From: Melieria omissa
Lineage: Eukaryota > Arthropoda > Insecta > Diptera > Ulidiidae
NCBI GenBank assembly: GCA_963971225.1
Contig: OZ020268.1
Span: 55,179,900-55,243,899, forward strand
Length of the DNA stretch: 64,000 nucleotides
Direction: 5' to 3'
The notes under the pieces were generated by a model, which worked only from the letters and a program-made list of their open reading frames with translations, did no database searches and was not told where the DNA came from. This document shows, piece after piece, positions 49,007 to 59,837 of the stretch. Each line of letters opens with the position of its first letter. Positions within the stretch are counted from its first letter, which is position 1. A program made the position numbers and the translations under genes.

Positions 49007-49014
49007 TTTATATA
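49007..49014 (-). promoter_or_regulatory. TATA box of the SVWC-like gene
   Basis: Minus-strand TATATAAA, placed so that transcription would start near 48,980 and leave a 5' UTR of about 50 bp. Strong TATA boxes are typical of inducible insect genes. Confidence 0.65.
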
Positions 49015-50500
49015 GGTGCCAGAGTGAACGACGGTGGAATTGCAATTGATCGAATTGATAACAGCTGCTTCGGAGGTAACTGTTGGCGATCGTCACTAAA
49101 TTCCCTCCACTTGTCATAACATTGGCTGTCTGCGGCTTTGGCGGTTGCGATGGACAGACGGGCGCCCCCACATTCTTATTGATGTGGGTGGAGCAGAGAA
49201 CTGCTAACGGACTAGGATAAGCGGACAGAATGATTATGATTGGAATAAGCTAATGGCCAAGTGTCTTTGGATTGAGCAGTTTAGAATTTTTTAAATAAAC
49301 GGGCTCTACAGAATTAACGTCGAACTGTTTTAAAGTCATCAGAAAGCGCATATGGACACATCCAAAATGATGAACAGAACATGCAATCTTTAGTTCATAA
49401 CTTGGGCTGGATTTGACTCACGGCAACAAGGAAACTTGGACGCGTTGTAAGGAGCGAACTTGAACTGTGTTTGCATTCAAATTGTGTGCCTTGGAAACTC
49501 GCAAGTTTGTGCACCTCTGCCTTATGTAGTCACAAAATATTCATTCAATGACAAATGCGATGACTGCTAATACACCGAATACATTGCTTTAAAACCTTTT
49601 AACAACACAGCTGGAATCGACGAACATCAGTAGAACTAAGCATAGAAAGTAAAGTGTATGAATTACACTCGACAAATTCTTACAATACTTTATCTGAGCT
49701 GTTGTCATGGCAGTAAATTCAGTATACTTTATCTGAGCTGTTGTCATGGCAGTAAATTCAGTATACCAGCCAGACTGAGGTAAAGTAGACTGATTGGTTG
49801 TTGACGTCATGGATCGGCCTCTACAAATTATAGGCGCTGATAACTTGATATTTCTTTGCAGTAGCTTTTTGGTGGCTTTTCATAGATTATGAAAGCCTTC
49901 TCAGCAACAGAGCAGAGATTAAACCTGGACTCAAGCTGGAGACAATTCTCCCTGCTCTGACTTACTGGACTCTGAACAGGCTTTGATCTTCTCTGCACTG
50001 AATGCTTCATAAAAATACTTCAAACATACATTTTGGATGTGTTGAAAGCAATACATAGCTGGCTTGCAAAAGACAAATAGATGAAAGTATAAAAATAAGT
50101 AAATAATACATTAAAATTTACTAAAAAAAAACAATTAAAAGAATTCAGTATGAAACATATAAAATAAATGTAAAAGCAATAAATACAAATATATAAAATA
50201 TTTAGAAATTAATTGTTTTTGTTTTTTGTTGCAAAACCGCAGCTTTTTCCGTTAATTTCAAATTGCACATCGGCCAATAAAAGCTCGTTTGTGTCTTCGC
50301 TATCAACACACAAACAGTGCTGCCAAGTTGTGCAAAGCTTAGCTGTGCGAAACCATTTTGTGCACTCGATTTGTCTTCATGCCGTTGCTCGTTTTTTTAA
50401 CTCAAAATGTCTTTAACTCTGAGTTAAGAGTTTTAAACTCTGTGTTTAAACGTTTCCACAACTATAAACAAACATTTGAATTATTCAAAGATATCCGTTT
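49015..50500. other. intergenic stretch
   Basis: No gene was recognised. The only structured element is the exact 39-bp duplication at 49687-49764. Confidence 0.55.
49687..49764. repeat. exact 39-bp tandem duplication
   Basis: The 39-bp unit containing TTTATCTGAGCTGTTGTCAT occurs twice without mismatch, suggesting a recent local duplication. Confidence 0.92.
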
Positions 50501-50979
50501 GGCGCCTGCTACGTTCAATATTTATTGTGATATTTGGATTGCGATCCATATTGATGGATTGATAGATAGCGCGCGAATGCTACACGTACAATATTTATCG
50601 CGTCAGTATTCACATAATTGTTATTCTGAGTGGTTCGTCGGTTAAAATATGTAGCAATTTTTCCAACTTGAAAATGAATTCTTTCAAAATTTGTTTTTCT
50701 GTCGTAAGCTCCGATTCTACCGGCAGCACACATGCTTTATTTCTTATTTGTTTTATTTTATTTTAATTTCACCACGTACTGCCGAACCGCTTATTGATAT
50801 CATGAAATATGCTACACGTTCAATATTTATTGACAGTTTTGTGATCCGCGATCCAGATTTCAAAATATTTAAATATTTTGCGATATGGATCACAATCCAT
50901 CAATATTGCATGCTAAACATTCAATAAATATCGCGATACTGGATCGCCGTCAATAAATATTGAACGTGTAGCAGGCGCC
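50501..50979. mobile_element. MITE with GGCGCCTGCTAC termini, 479 bp
   Basis: The ends GGCGCCTGCTACGTTCAATA and the reverse complement of GGCGCCTGCTACACGTTCAA form a TIR extending through TATTTATTG, with a 2-bp indel. Internal copies of TGCTACACGT(T/A)CAATATTTAT occur at about 50,577 and 50,811, giving a multiply repeated structure. The flanks share only TTT. The superfamily was not determined. Confidence 0.78.
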
Positions 50980-52566
50980 TTTGAGTTGTGTACAACTATT
51001 CAAAACTGCAACATTTCGAATTATTTAGTTTTTCCACCGAACCCACGATTTATTTAGTCCACGCTTGGCCCAATTAGCTTAGAATTAGTTCTAAGAACTT
51101 TCCCAAAGAAATCCCATTCATGAAATTCCAAATTCCACTACATTGAGAAAAAACCAACCAAATCACCCGCAAAGTAGTCAAAACTTGCGCCCAACCGACT
51201 CACCGTTCGGTCACATTAAACATGCAGAGAGCGTTTGAGTGCGGTTTGTATGGGCGAACCGCTCAAGGATGCCGGCTGTGGCACTCAAAACAAGCACCGT
51301 CGCACAGGACTCGTTGCAGCGCATGTCACGTGCTGCTCTCACCGCCAGCAACAACAGCAGCAGCGACCAGAAGCACAGCCTTCTTAGCCATGGCCAACAA
51401 GCGCAATCGTCACAGTTGTGCGATGCTCGTCGCGGCTATGACGAGTTAGTTGAATTTCGCCCATCGGCCAGCGCGCACGTTCGGTGTTACGAGCAGACGG
51501 TCACAGGCTCATCAACGCGTCCAGCCAGCGAAACGGCATTCAGGAAAATATTGCAAATTGTGTGCGCTGCGCTTCACAGCCAGCGAAGTGACAAGCAAAA
51601 TTAAAATTATTCAACTACAACGGTGAATTGTGTTGTTGTGTGGCACACAACAAGCGATCGATGCAAGTGTCAATTGTGCAAGCGTCAATTTGTGGCAGAC
51701 GCCATGTTGCGCGAGCGCATCTAGCCGCCATTTAGCGACCGAGCAACCCAACGAATTTCGCATTCAAAGTGCTTACAACTTTCAATTATTCAAATGAAAA
51801 AGGATTAACGCAAAAATTTCGAGTGCTCGAATGCAAAGTTCGGTGCTAACTGTAAATGCCATGCTCGTGTTTAATTGCCGCGGTACGTGATTTTAATTGG
51901 CAACATTGTTCGGTGATTTATGTGTTGTCTGGTGTCTCGGTTGGTCCTTTCAAATGTAAATCGCCCAATAGGCAGAATTGCTGCTCGTTTTAACTAGCGT
52001 GGCCATTGTTGTTTATATGTTGTTGTTGATATTGCTACTGTTGGCCTTCTTTCATTGTTGTGTGTGTGTGTGTTTGTGTGTGTGGGTGTGTAAAAGAGTG
52101 AGTGAGTTTGCATGGGGCTTACCATGTACCATAACAGTAAACCATAGCGTGAAACAAATTAAAAATTGCCGTAAACAACAACGGCAGCGAACTGTTTGCC
52201 TATTTATGCGCGAATTGCTTCCGCTATCATTTTCGTCCAAAGGCTTCGTGCTTAACTCCTTTGGCGCCGCTGGTGCCAGGTTTCGGCCAGTTGTTGGCTT
52301 TGTTGTTTTTTAGCTTCAGGATTTGGTTTTAAAGGGTTAAAATTAAAGGGTTAAAATTAAATTAATTAAAAATTAATTAATTTATTGTTAGTTAATTAAT
52401 TAAAAATTAATGCAGTAATTAATTAATTTATTAATTAATGCATTAAACATATTTTAAATCAAACTGAAAATCATTAAAAACAATTAAAACAAAAAACAAA
52501 ATTATTTTGCTTTACAAAATTTAGTATATAATCAATTTAGAATTAGAATTTATGCAATTTATTTAA
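50980..52566. other. intergenic stretch, GC-richer patch at 51.2-51.75 kb
   Basis: The frame 51239-51604 (121 codons) has no domain. The patch could be a promoter or non-coding first exon of the downstream gene starting at 56455. A TG repeat lies near 52,062-52,088. Confidence 0.45.
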
Positions 52567-53243
52567 AGCAGGTTCTCACCTTGTTGATCCGAAAAAGTGC
52601 ACTTTTTTTAGGAATTTGTTTTGAGAAAACGGTTAAAGATACAACGCTGAAACGAAACGAACACACATTTATTTAGAGAATACAATTTTTCAAATTGAAT
52701 GAATCAAAAAAGAGGGGGAGGGCCGTCCATCAGTGGCGGCATGTCGGCGAGAAGGTGTCCCGCTACCGGAAGTGATTCCGTCAAAACCCGTGATCTGAAA
52801 CACAAAAATCGAACACATTCTTAATGTGTACCGTATTATCTATTGAATGAACCAAGATCATGAAAAAAATCAAAATTACAAAAGTTATGAGGTTTTGAAA
52901 AAATATTAAGATTTTCGCATTGTTTTGTTCACTTATTATTTTTTTAAATACACATTTTTCAATATTTTTGGCTGATCGTGGTTCGTTTATTAGAAAAAAC
53001 CCTAAGGAACATTTAAAAAACAATTTGGTGACTGGTTCAGCGCCTTCAATCACTTCCGTTAGGTCCGAAAATGTGGTTCTCAGAAAAACGCGTTTAAAGT
53101 TTAAAGCGCGCTCGGCCGGTGCTCGACACTGCTCTATGTAACGGCCTGTAACTTTTGTAATTTTTCAGATTTCTGATTTGACATATATCTACACGATAAG
53201 GCAAAAAAAAATCGTTTTTTTCCCCACAAGGTGAGAACCTGCC
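52567..53243. mobile_element. TTAA-flanked MITE, 677 bp (piggyBac-like)
   Basis: The left end is AGCAGGTTCTCACCTTGT and the right end ACAAGGTGAGAACCTGCC, an 18-bp inverted repeat with one mismatch at the tip. Both are flanked by TTAA (52563-52566 and 53244-53247). No transposase remains. Confidence 0.85.
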
Positions 53244-53365
53244 TTAATTAAAATATTTATTCAATTAAAGTAAGTAAGTAAAAAGTAAGTTTTTAAGCTC
53301 TTGAAAAAATATTTTGTATACAAAATAAAACCAAAATAAAAATAAAACAAAACATGTTAACTTAA

Positions 53366-53626
53366 CCCTCCGATAACCGATAATTTTTTAAACGGCCAAA
53401 GCCCAACAAGGTCCCCAGGGACCTCTTTTGTAATATTGCATATAAGGCGTGTATAATGTAGTGTTACATAATGTGTGTAGATGTGTTTGGAAAGCCAAAA
53501 AGCTTCGTGTATATTTTTTAGTAAACATGTATGCATTTTTTGCTACAGACAGATTGGCAAAAACGTATACAATACAAAATAATTGCATTAAAAAAGTCCC
53601 TATGGACCTTGTTGGTCATCGGAGGG
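53366..53626. mobile_element. TTAA-flanked MITE, 261 bp (piggyBac-like)
   Basis: The ends CCCTCCGATAACC and GGTCATCGGAGGG are inverted repeats flanked by TTAA (53362-53365 and 53627-53630). A second inverted block (CCAACAAGGTCC plus AGGGAC) lies inside both ends. It sits 122 bp from the previous MITE but has different termini. Confidence 0.87.
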
Positions 53627-53630
53627 TTAA

Positions 53631-56454
53631 TATACAAAATTCATTAAATTTTTATAATAATTTTGAAAGTAAAAGTTTTTAATAAAACAATTCTTTCTGA
53701 ATAATTTAGATTATTAAAAATGAAACATAAAAATGTCCTTTTAAATTATTAATAAACAAACATTAAGAACACAAAAATTCATTTAATTTTGAAAATTACT
53801 GAAAATTTTTGAAAAAGAAAAACATTACCAATGTTCTTGTGTCTTTATTTAATATAAGTTTCCAATAATTTTTGAAAAATTAAACTAAATTTAAATGTCT
53901 GTTTACTTGTAAGCAATTAAAAGATTCAAACAACTTTTTATTTTAAAACAATTTAAAATTCACTAAAAAATTTTAAACTTAATTTAAAATTAGTTAAATT
54001 CAAAGTTTATCAATTAACACTAATACATTTGTTTGTTTTATTTTTATAAGTTTTAAATAATTTTACAAAATCAAATTAAATTTAAATGTATGTTTATTTA
54101 TAATTTAAGAGCAATTTCAAGTTTAAATAATTTAAAAACCACTACAAAATTTTAAAATTAAATTCAAATTAGTTAAACTCCAAGTTTCCCAATTAAAACT
54201 AATACATTTAAAAGAATATCATAGATATAATAGAATATCATTATTTAAATGATTACAATTATTTACATACACTTTTGTATTTATTTATATATTTGTTTAT
54301 AAATTGAAAATAGTTTATAATTTAAGACTGTAATTCAAGCATTTTGCTATGAACATTTATTGTAAAATTGATAATCTTCCACCAATATTTTATTTTAAAT
54401 TTTTATTTGTTTGTAGGGTTAAAATATTTTTCAACTCAATTTAAAATAAATTAAACTAAAGAATTTATTTACAAAAATTGAATACACAAACTGAAACATA
54501 TAAACCAATTTTTTTATTTGACTAAATTTAGTTTAATTTAATAAGCAATCTTAAAAAAACTTTCAATTTTTTATTGAATGAACAATAATAAAAATTGGTC
54601 CAAAATTTTAGTAAACAAAGAATTATTAATTTAATTACTAATGTATTTGTTTTTAATTAAACTTAGCTAATTTTTATTTATAGAGGGAAATTAAAAACAG
54701 TAAAGAATTTAATTAATTTTAGGAATATATTTAATGTAATTTAATTGATTTTAATTTAATTAATTTTAAGAATATCCCAAAATTTAACATGAACGCGTTA
54801 ATTTTTTTTGCCATAATTGCCAGGACACAACTTTTATCATACGTCCAACTCATGAACCTTAAGAGTTTTTGACCAAAACTTTCATTTCCTGTGAGCCATT
54901 TTTCTTATTGTCTTCAACCTTTAGGCGACTGCGACGTTGGCATGACTGTTCAATGCCACTTTGCAATTAGTTGTTCGCGTTAATGGCCCGGCCGAAGCTG
55001 TGAAGTTGTGCTTCAGTGTCGTTGCCCAGCTGACAGCGCATTATAAAGGGGTTGACTTGCGTTGACACATCGCGCATATCTTGGCGCGGCGAGTGATTTA
55101 CTGATAAACCCTTTTTTATGTTTTTCTGTTTCTGTTTTTTTTAACTGTGTTGTTATGGCCATTACGGCAAACCTGATAAATTCATTTTGGTAGCGCAATG
55201 CTCTGCTAAGCTTCATAAAAAAGGAAATTTTTAAATAATAACAACATAAGATTATTTTATTTTATCTAAAAAAATCTGTATTTATGACTTTTTATTGTGA
55301 AAACGACAAGCATGCGAAAATTACTGGTACCATAAAAAAAGCTTAAAGCTTGACTTGACTTGGACGATGAAACAAGGACGATTAAAATTTTGGATACTCA
55401 ACAAATAAATGTTTTGAATGGGTGCCGACGATTTTGGGCCCATTTTCCAAAAGATCAAGAGTTGTACTATTATATGTGTCATATTTTAGGTGGCTAACCC
55501 TTATGGTTTAGGAGGCCTTTTTGCAAAGTCACTGTTCACCACAATTTAATTAGATTGTTCTTGACATATCAACAGCTTTGTGACTATTTTCAGAAACCTG
55601 GGTAGTTCCCTTTCTAGGTAAAAAATTTAAGGAAAATCAGGAAGACAGAATAAAGGTTTAAGAGAAAGAAATGACTGGGATTGAATACTGCAACAACTCT
55701 CAGGATACAGAACACAAGATAAGACTTTTAGACAAACTCAATCGACAAGTTTAAAGGCAAACAAGTTTAAAACTAGTTAGTTAACAAATATAGAAGACTA
55801 CAAAACAAACCCCAAATTTTATCACCGGCTTTTAACCACAAACCCATGTCTTCTAACTTGTACATCCTTCCGGAACACTTTTTAATGAATGCTTGACTGA
55901 ATCAAGTAGTAGTAGAAGACTAGCAGCTCGTTTTGAACTTTTCGCTCAACTTCGGCAAACCAAAGATTCTTCTTGTCGAGTCCCACATTGTCATACTTGA
56001 CTTGACTAAATGGACACTTTCACAAAAACCAGTTACATTTCTTCTGATTTGCCTCTGCACACACAACTGTCAATGCCTTTTCTATTTTTGTGTTATCAGA
56101 AAGTTAATGTCACCAGTGGTTTTTCGCAAACAAAAACAATTTTTACGAATGTCAAACAAGCCTCATTAGCTCTAATTTTACTTGCCCAGAAGTTGCACAC
56201 TGATTGACAGCCAATCGGAAGCAAAACAACAGCAACAATAACCAAATTAAAAGCTTCACCGCGAATCAACTAAAAGCAAGCAAACAACTACAAACACAGC
56301 GCTCGACGCGGCTCCAGGCAAAGGACGCACCAGACGTTGAAATCGGTCAGCGTCAGCTGTTGACATTTGCGGCAATATTGTCTGTCAATAAACGACATCG
56401 TTGCCAAACACAACAACAGTCCTTTGCCCAGCTAAACAAATAAACCGCAGCAAA
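53631..56454. other. AT-rich stretch, then promoter-proximal DNA of the SMB gene
   Basis: 53.6-54.8 kb is very A/T-rich with no structure beyond short A/T runs. No gene was found up to the ATG at 56455. The region 56,200-56,454, with CAA runs, may be the 5' UTR of the next gene. Confidence 0.55.
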
Positions 56455-56752
56455 ATGCAGCCAACGATTGCAACAACAACAACAACAACAGTTTTGTGCC
56501 GGGCAGTGGCAACGTGCCGACCATTGCTGTGGCTGCTGTTGCTGCAGCTGAGTGTGTTGCCACTGCAGCCGGCAGCGGCGGGTTCGTGCCGCGAGGCGCA
56601 ACTCTGCTGCAGCGGACGCGACTCATCTTGCGTGGTGCAAAAGGCGCCCGTCAATGCCATCATCGAGGATCTCAGCGATAAGCCGTGCTACTGCGATCAT
56701 GCGTGCCTCAAGCTGGGCGATTGCTGCACCGATTTCAAGGATCATTGTGGCG
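56455..56752 (+). CDS. first coding exon of a secreted somatomedin-B protein (SBSPON-like), partial
   Basis: The ATG at 56455 (CAAAATGC) opens 99 codons plus one base, ending at the donor GGCG|GTAAGT (56752/56753). Residues 22-42 form a leucine-rich signal sequence (PLLWLLLLQLSVLPLQPAAA). A cysteine-rich somatomedin-B domain follows at once, with ten cysteines: SCREAQLCCSGRDSSC, then PCYCDHACLKLGDCCTD and DHC. The CCSGRD and DCC-TDF signatures and the position directly after the signal match the somatomedin-B plus thrombospondin-1 protein SBSPON (RPE-spondin), an extracellular-matrix protein. The expected thrombospondin exon was not found downstream in the window, so it probably lies beyond a long intron. 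Orthology is therefore probable but not shown. Confidence 0.83.
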
Positions 56753-57600
56753 GTAAGTGGCATTGCGCCAAGTTGCGTTCAGTTAAGGGCACTGCAAACA
56801 CAAATCGGTAGTGGATTTGTTATTTTCTTTGTTTATATTGCAGAAGCAATTGAAGCAATTTTGAGTAGCCTAAAAGTATGCTGCTAAATCGTTGAACAGA
56901 GTGCTCGTTGTTTCAATGTGTGCAGTGATTGAGGGTGGTGACGCCCTGTCTGTGTGGTATACTTTTAGGCTGATTATTGTTTGTTTAGCTTTACAGCGTT
57001 TCGTCTGTTTGTCTGTCGCTACATTAATTAGCGCACTGTACACACCCCACTTTGCTTTGCCTCATATGCAAAGCGGATATTGCATATTTACTCGACCTTT
57101 AATGACTGCAACACAATGTTTACGACACGCAAATCACTGACACTCACACACCTGCGTTATCACCTGTGACTGTGTGTGTTTGCGTGCCTAATTTGCGTGC
57201 ATATTAAATGGAATATTTTAATTAATTCGCCAAGCGCCAGGTGTAATGGACGACTAAATGTGCCACATACCTGACCAGTATGTAAATTAATGGCTAAACC
57301 GCAGCGGGGGTGTGTCGTGTGTGTGTGTGTGAGGTTAGCCTTTTTTGGTTTTTCTAAACCGCTTTTATGCATTTATCATTGTTAGTTATGCCAAACATGT
57401 ATGGAATTTATTAAATTAAAAATGTAACATGTAATTATAAATGTTCAACGAAAAAAATATAACAACAAGCTTTTGAGATAACAAGCATTTTTGAGTTAAA
57501 AAAATACAAAAAAATAGTTTTGTTTTTTTTACAAAACAAATACTAATTTACTAAAGAACATTAAAAAATATCTAACTTCATTGTCTACATAAACTTTATT
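56753..57600. other. probable intron of the SMB gene, no exon seen
   Basis: No thrombospondin-type (W-rich, CSxTCG-like) exon was found. Short TG/AC runs lie near 57,165 and 57,315. Confidence 0.5.
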
Positions 57601-57608
57601 TTTACTTC

Positions 57609-57782
57609 AAATTGTAAAAGAAGAGAAGAATTCTTTCAATTTTTTGCGATTTTATGTAAATTGAACTAAATGAAATTTTGTAAAATTTTGTATTAAAAAT
57701 TGTAAAAGAAGAAAAGAATTCTTTAATGTTTTGTTGCAATTTTTTGTATATTGAACCAAATAAAATTTTGTAAAATATTTTT
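57609..57782. repeat. tandem duplication, about 88-bp unit, two copies
   Basis: Two consecutive diverged copies each contain AATTGTAAAAGAAGA-AAGAATTCTTT and AAATTTTGTAAAAT. Non-coding. Confidence 0.8.
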
Positions 57783-57821
57783 TAAATAGTAGTGGTAGTA
57801 GCAGTAGTTGTTGTTTTGATA

Positions 57822-58319
57822 CAGTAGCGACTCGGTAAAAGCAACCGATGAATGACAGGGGCAGTTGCAACTACCGAGTTGGTTGCAATTATCGAGTCTA
57901 AATTTTTGTATGAAAATTTGCAAATTTCACAAAGTTTTATAAGGGTTTCATTAGAACTCATTATTATTTTATTCATATTTTGTTGTATTACAAAAAAAAG
58001 AACTTAAACTAATCACATTCATTGTGTTTAAGAAAAATCAAACAGAAACAAGAACTCCAAACATTTCTTAAAAAGGCTTTAATTAACGAAACAGTTTGAT
58101 AACAATTTAGTTTACTGATTTAAAGAAACTAGAGAGAGAAACGGGACATCAACTGACACTCTACTGCACAAAAAGAAAATAAGAAGAAGAAAAAGTTGCG
58201 ATTATTGAGGTTTTTTTGGCAGCAGTTGCTTTTACTGAGTCTATAATTTATAAAATTCGGTGGTTGCGATAATCGAGGAGTTGCGCAAATCGAGGGTTGC
58301 TTTTACCGAGTCACTACTG
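57822..58319. mobile_element. pogo/Tc1-like MITE, 498 bp
   Basis: The ends CAGTAGCGACTCGGTAAAAG and its near-perfect inverse (CTTTTACCGAGTCACTACTG) are flanked by TA (57820-57821 and 58320-58321). CAGT termini with TA duplication fit the pogo/Tc1-mariner group. Internal copies of the CGAGT motif with TTGCAATT recur. There is no transposase. It is inserted in a GTA-rich simple repeat that continues on both sides. Confidence 0.85.
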
Positions 58320-58368
58320 TAATAGTAGTTGTTGTTGTGGTAGTAATAGTAGAAGCAGTAAAAGTAGA

Positions 58369-58737
58369 AGTAAAAGTAAAAGTAAAAGTAAAAGTAAAAG
58401 TAAAAGTAAAAGTAAAAGTAAAAGTAAAAGTAAAAGTAAAAGTAAAAGTAAAAGTAAAAGTAAAAGTAAAAGTAAAAGTAAAAGTAAAAGTAAAAGTAAA
58501 AGTAAAAGTAAAAGTAAAAGTAAAAGTAAAAGTAAAAGTAAAAGTAAAAGTAAAAGTAAAAGTAAAAGTAAAAGTAAAAGTAAAAGTAAAAGTAAAAGTA
58601 AAAGTAAAAGTAAAAGTAAAAGTAAAAGTAAAAGTAAAAGTAAAAGTAAAAGTAAAAGTAAAAGTAAAAGTAAAAGTAAAAGTAAAAGTAAAAGTAAAAG
58701 TAAAAGTAAAAGTAAAAGTAAAAGTAAAAGTAAAAGT
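58369..58737. repeat. (AGTAAA)n hexanucleotide array, about 61 units
   Basis: An essentially perfect AGTAAA array of 369 bp, followed to about 58,920 by GTA/GAA/GGTA-rich sequence. The top strand is almost free of C throughout. The Ser-Lys, Val-Lys and poly-Leu open frames here are products of the repeat. Confidence 0.97.
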
Positions 58738-58924
58738 AGTAGTAGTAGAGGTAGAAGCAGAGGGAGAAGTAGAAGAAGAAGAAGAAGAAGAAGTAGAAGT
58801 AGTAGGGGTAGGGATAGAGGTAGTAGTAAAGGGAGTAGTTGAGGGAGTAGTAGAAGTTGAGGTACTAGTAGAGGTAGAAATAGTACTAGTAATAGTTGAT
58901 GTAGTAGTAGCAAAAGAAAATAAA

Positions 58925-59837
58925 TAGTAGAAGAACTAGTTTTATAGTATAGTAGTACAGTAGTATATTTTCGCTTTATAGAACGCTTTGGGTACATTGG
59001 AGATGTGTTCCTCCACCCAGAGTATATTAGCTTCTTTAAAATAAAGCTGCCTGAAGCTATGTTTGGTCGAAAGAAGAACTTCAATAGTATAGAAGGAGGA
59101 GTATCCCAAGTTAGTTTATCGTTCTTGCAGTTTTCTGTGAAACCTCTGTGATCTCGTACTCAAAGAAGTTTGACCTATGAGTTGATTTCAACAAGAAACT
59201 TGATTACTATGTGGCCCAAAGTGAAGCCATCATCAGAACGTAGCGGGAAGATGTGGTTTAATGTCCCAGACCGAGAGTAAAGGATGCAGGAGAAAATAAA
59301 AAGAAGCATTACTACTGGGTGGAATACATGAGGTGTCCTATTTTCACAAATTGTACAACATGATAGGAAGCAGTATCATATTTACTGTTATATTTTCACT
59401 ATTGCTAAAGGAATTAAGAAAATGTAAGGGAACAAGCATTGCTTCCGGGTGGGCTACATGAGGTGTCCTATTTTTTTTATAAATGTTACAATATTTGTGT
59501 CATATTTTCACTATCGCTGATAATGCAAAATTCATATTTTCTGTGGTCATAAAAGGGTTCACAAAATGCTTTATGCTTCGAACTGTCCGCACTACAGCAC
59601 GTACGAATTTCCAATGCATTGATTGTTTGTTGGACAACCTTAAGCCTCTTAGTGCAACTGCAACATTGAATTCGCCGCCCAAAAGTATTGAACCATATAT
59701 CACAAAAAATGTTGCAAAAAATGTTGTAGCAAAAGTCTCACTATGAAAAGTCCCAGACCGCAGCTGTAACCACGAATTTCGGCCCATTTTCAGGTAGACT
59801 TTTAATTGAGTTCTCCTCACTCGCGTACGTGTGTGCT
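58925..59837. other. non-coding stretch with a duplicated block
   Basis: It contains the 59300-59520 duplication. Frames at 59483-59820 on both strands overlap without domains. Confidence 0.5.
59300..59520. repeat. diverged tandem duplication, about 130 bp
   Basis: The block with GGGTGG-TACATGAGGTGTCC and TATTTTCACTAT-GCT occurs twice (about 59,318 and 59,448). Confidence 0.78.

Noticed and set aside
58297..59084. Ser-Lys, Val-Lys and poly-Leu frames of 181-256 codons
   Set aside because: They are translations of the AGTAAA hexamer array, not an SR-type splicing factor or a membrane protein.
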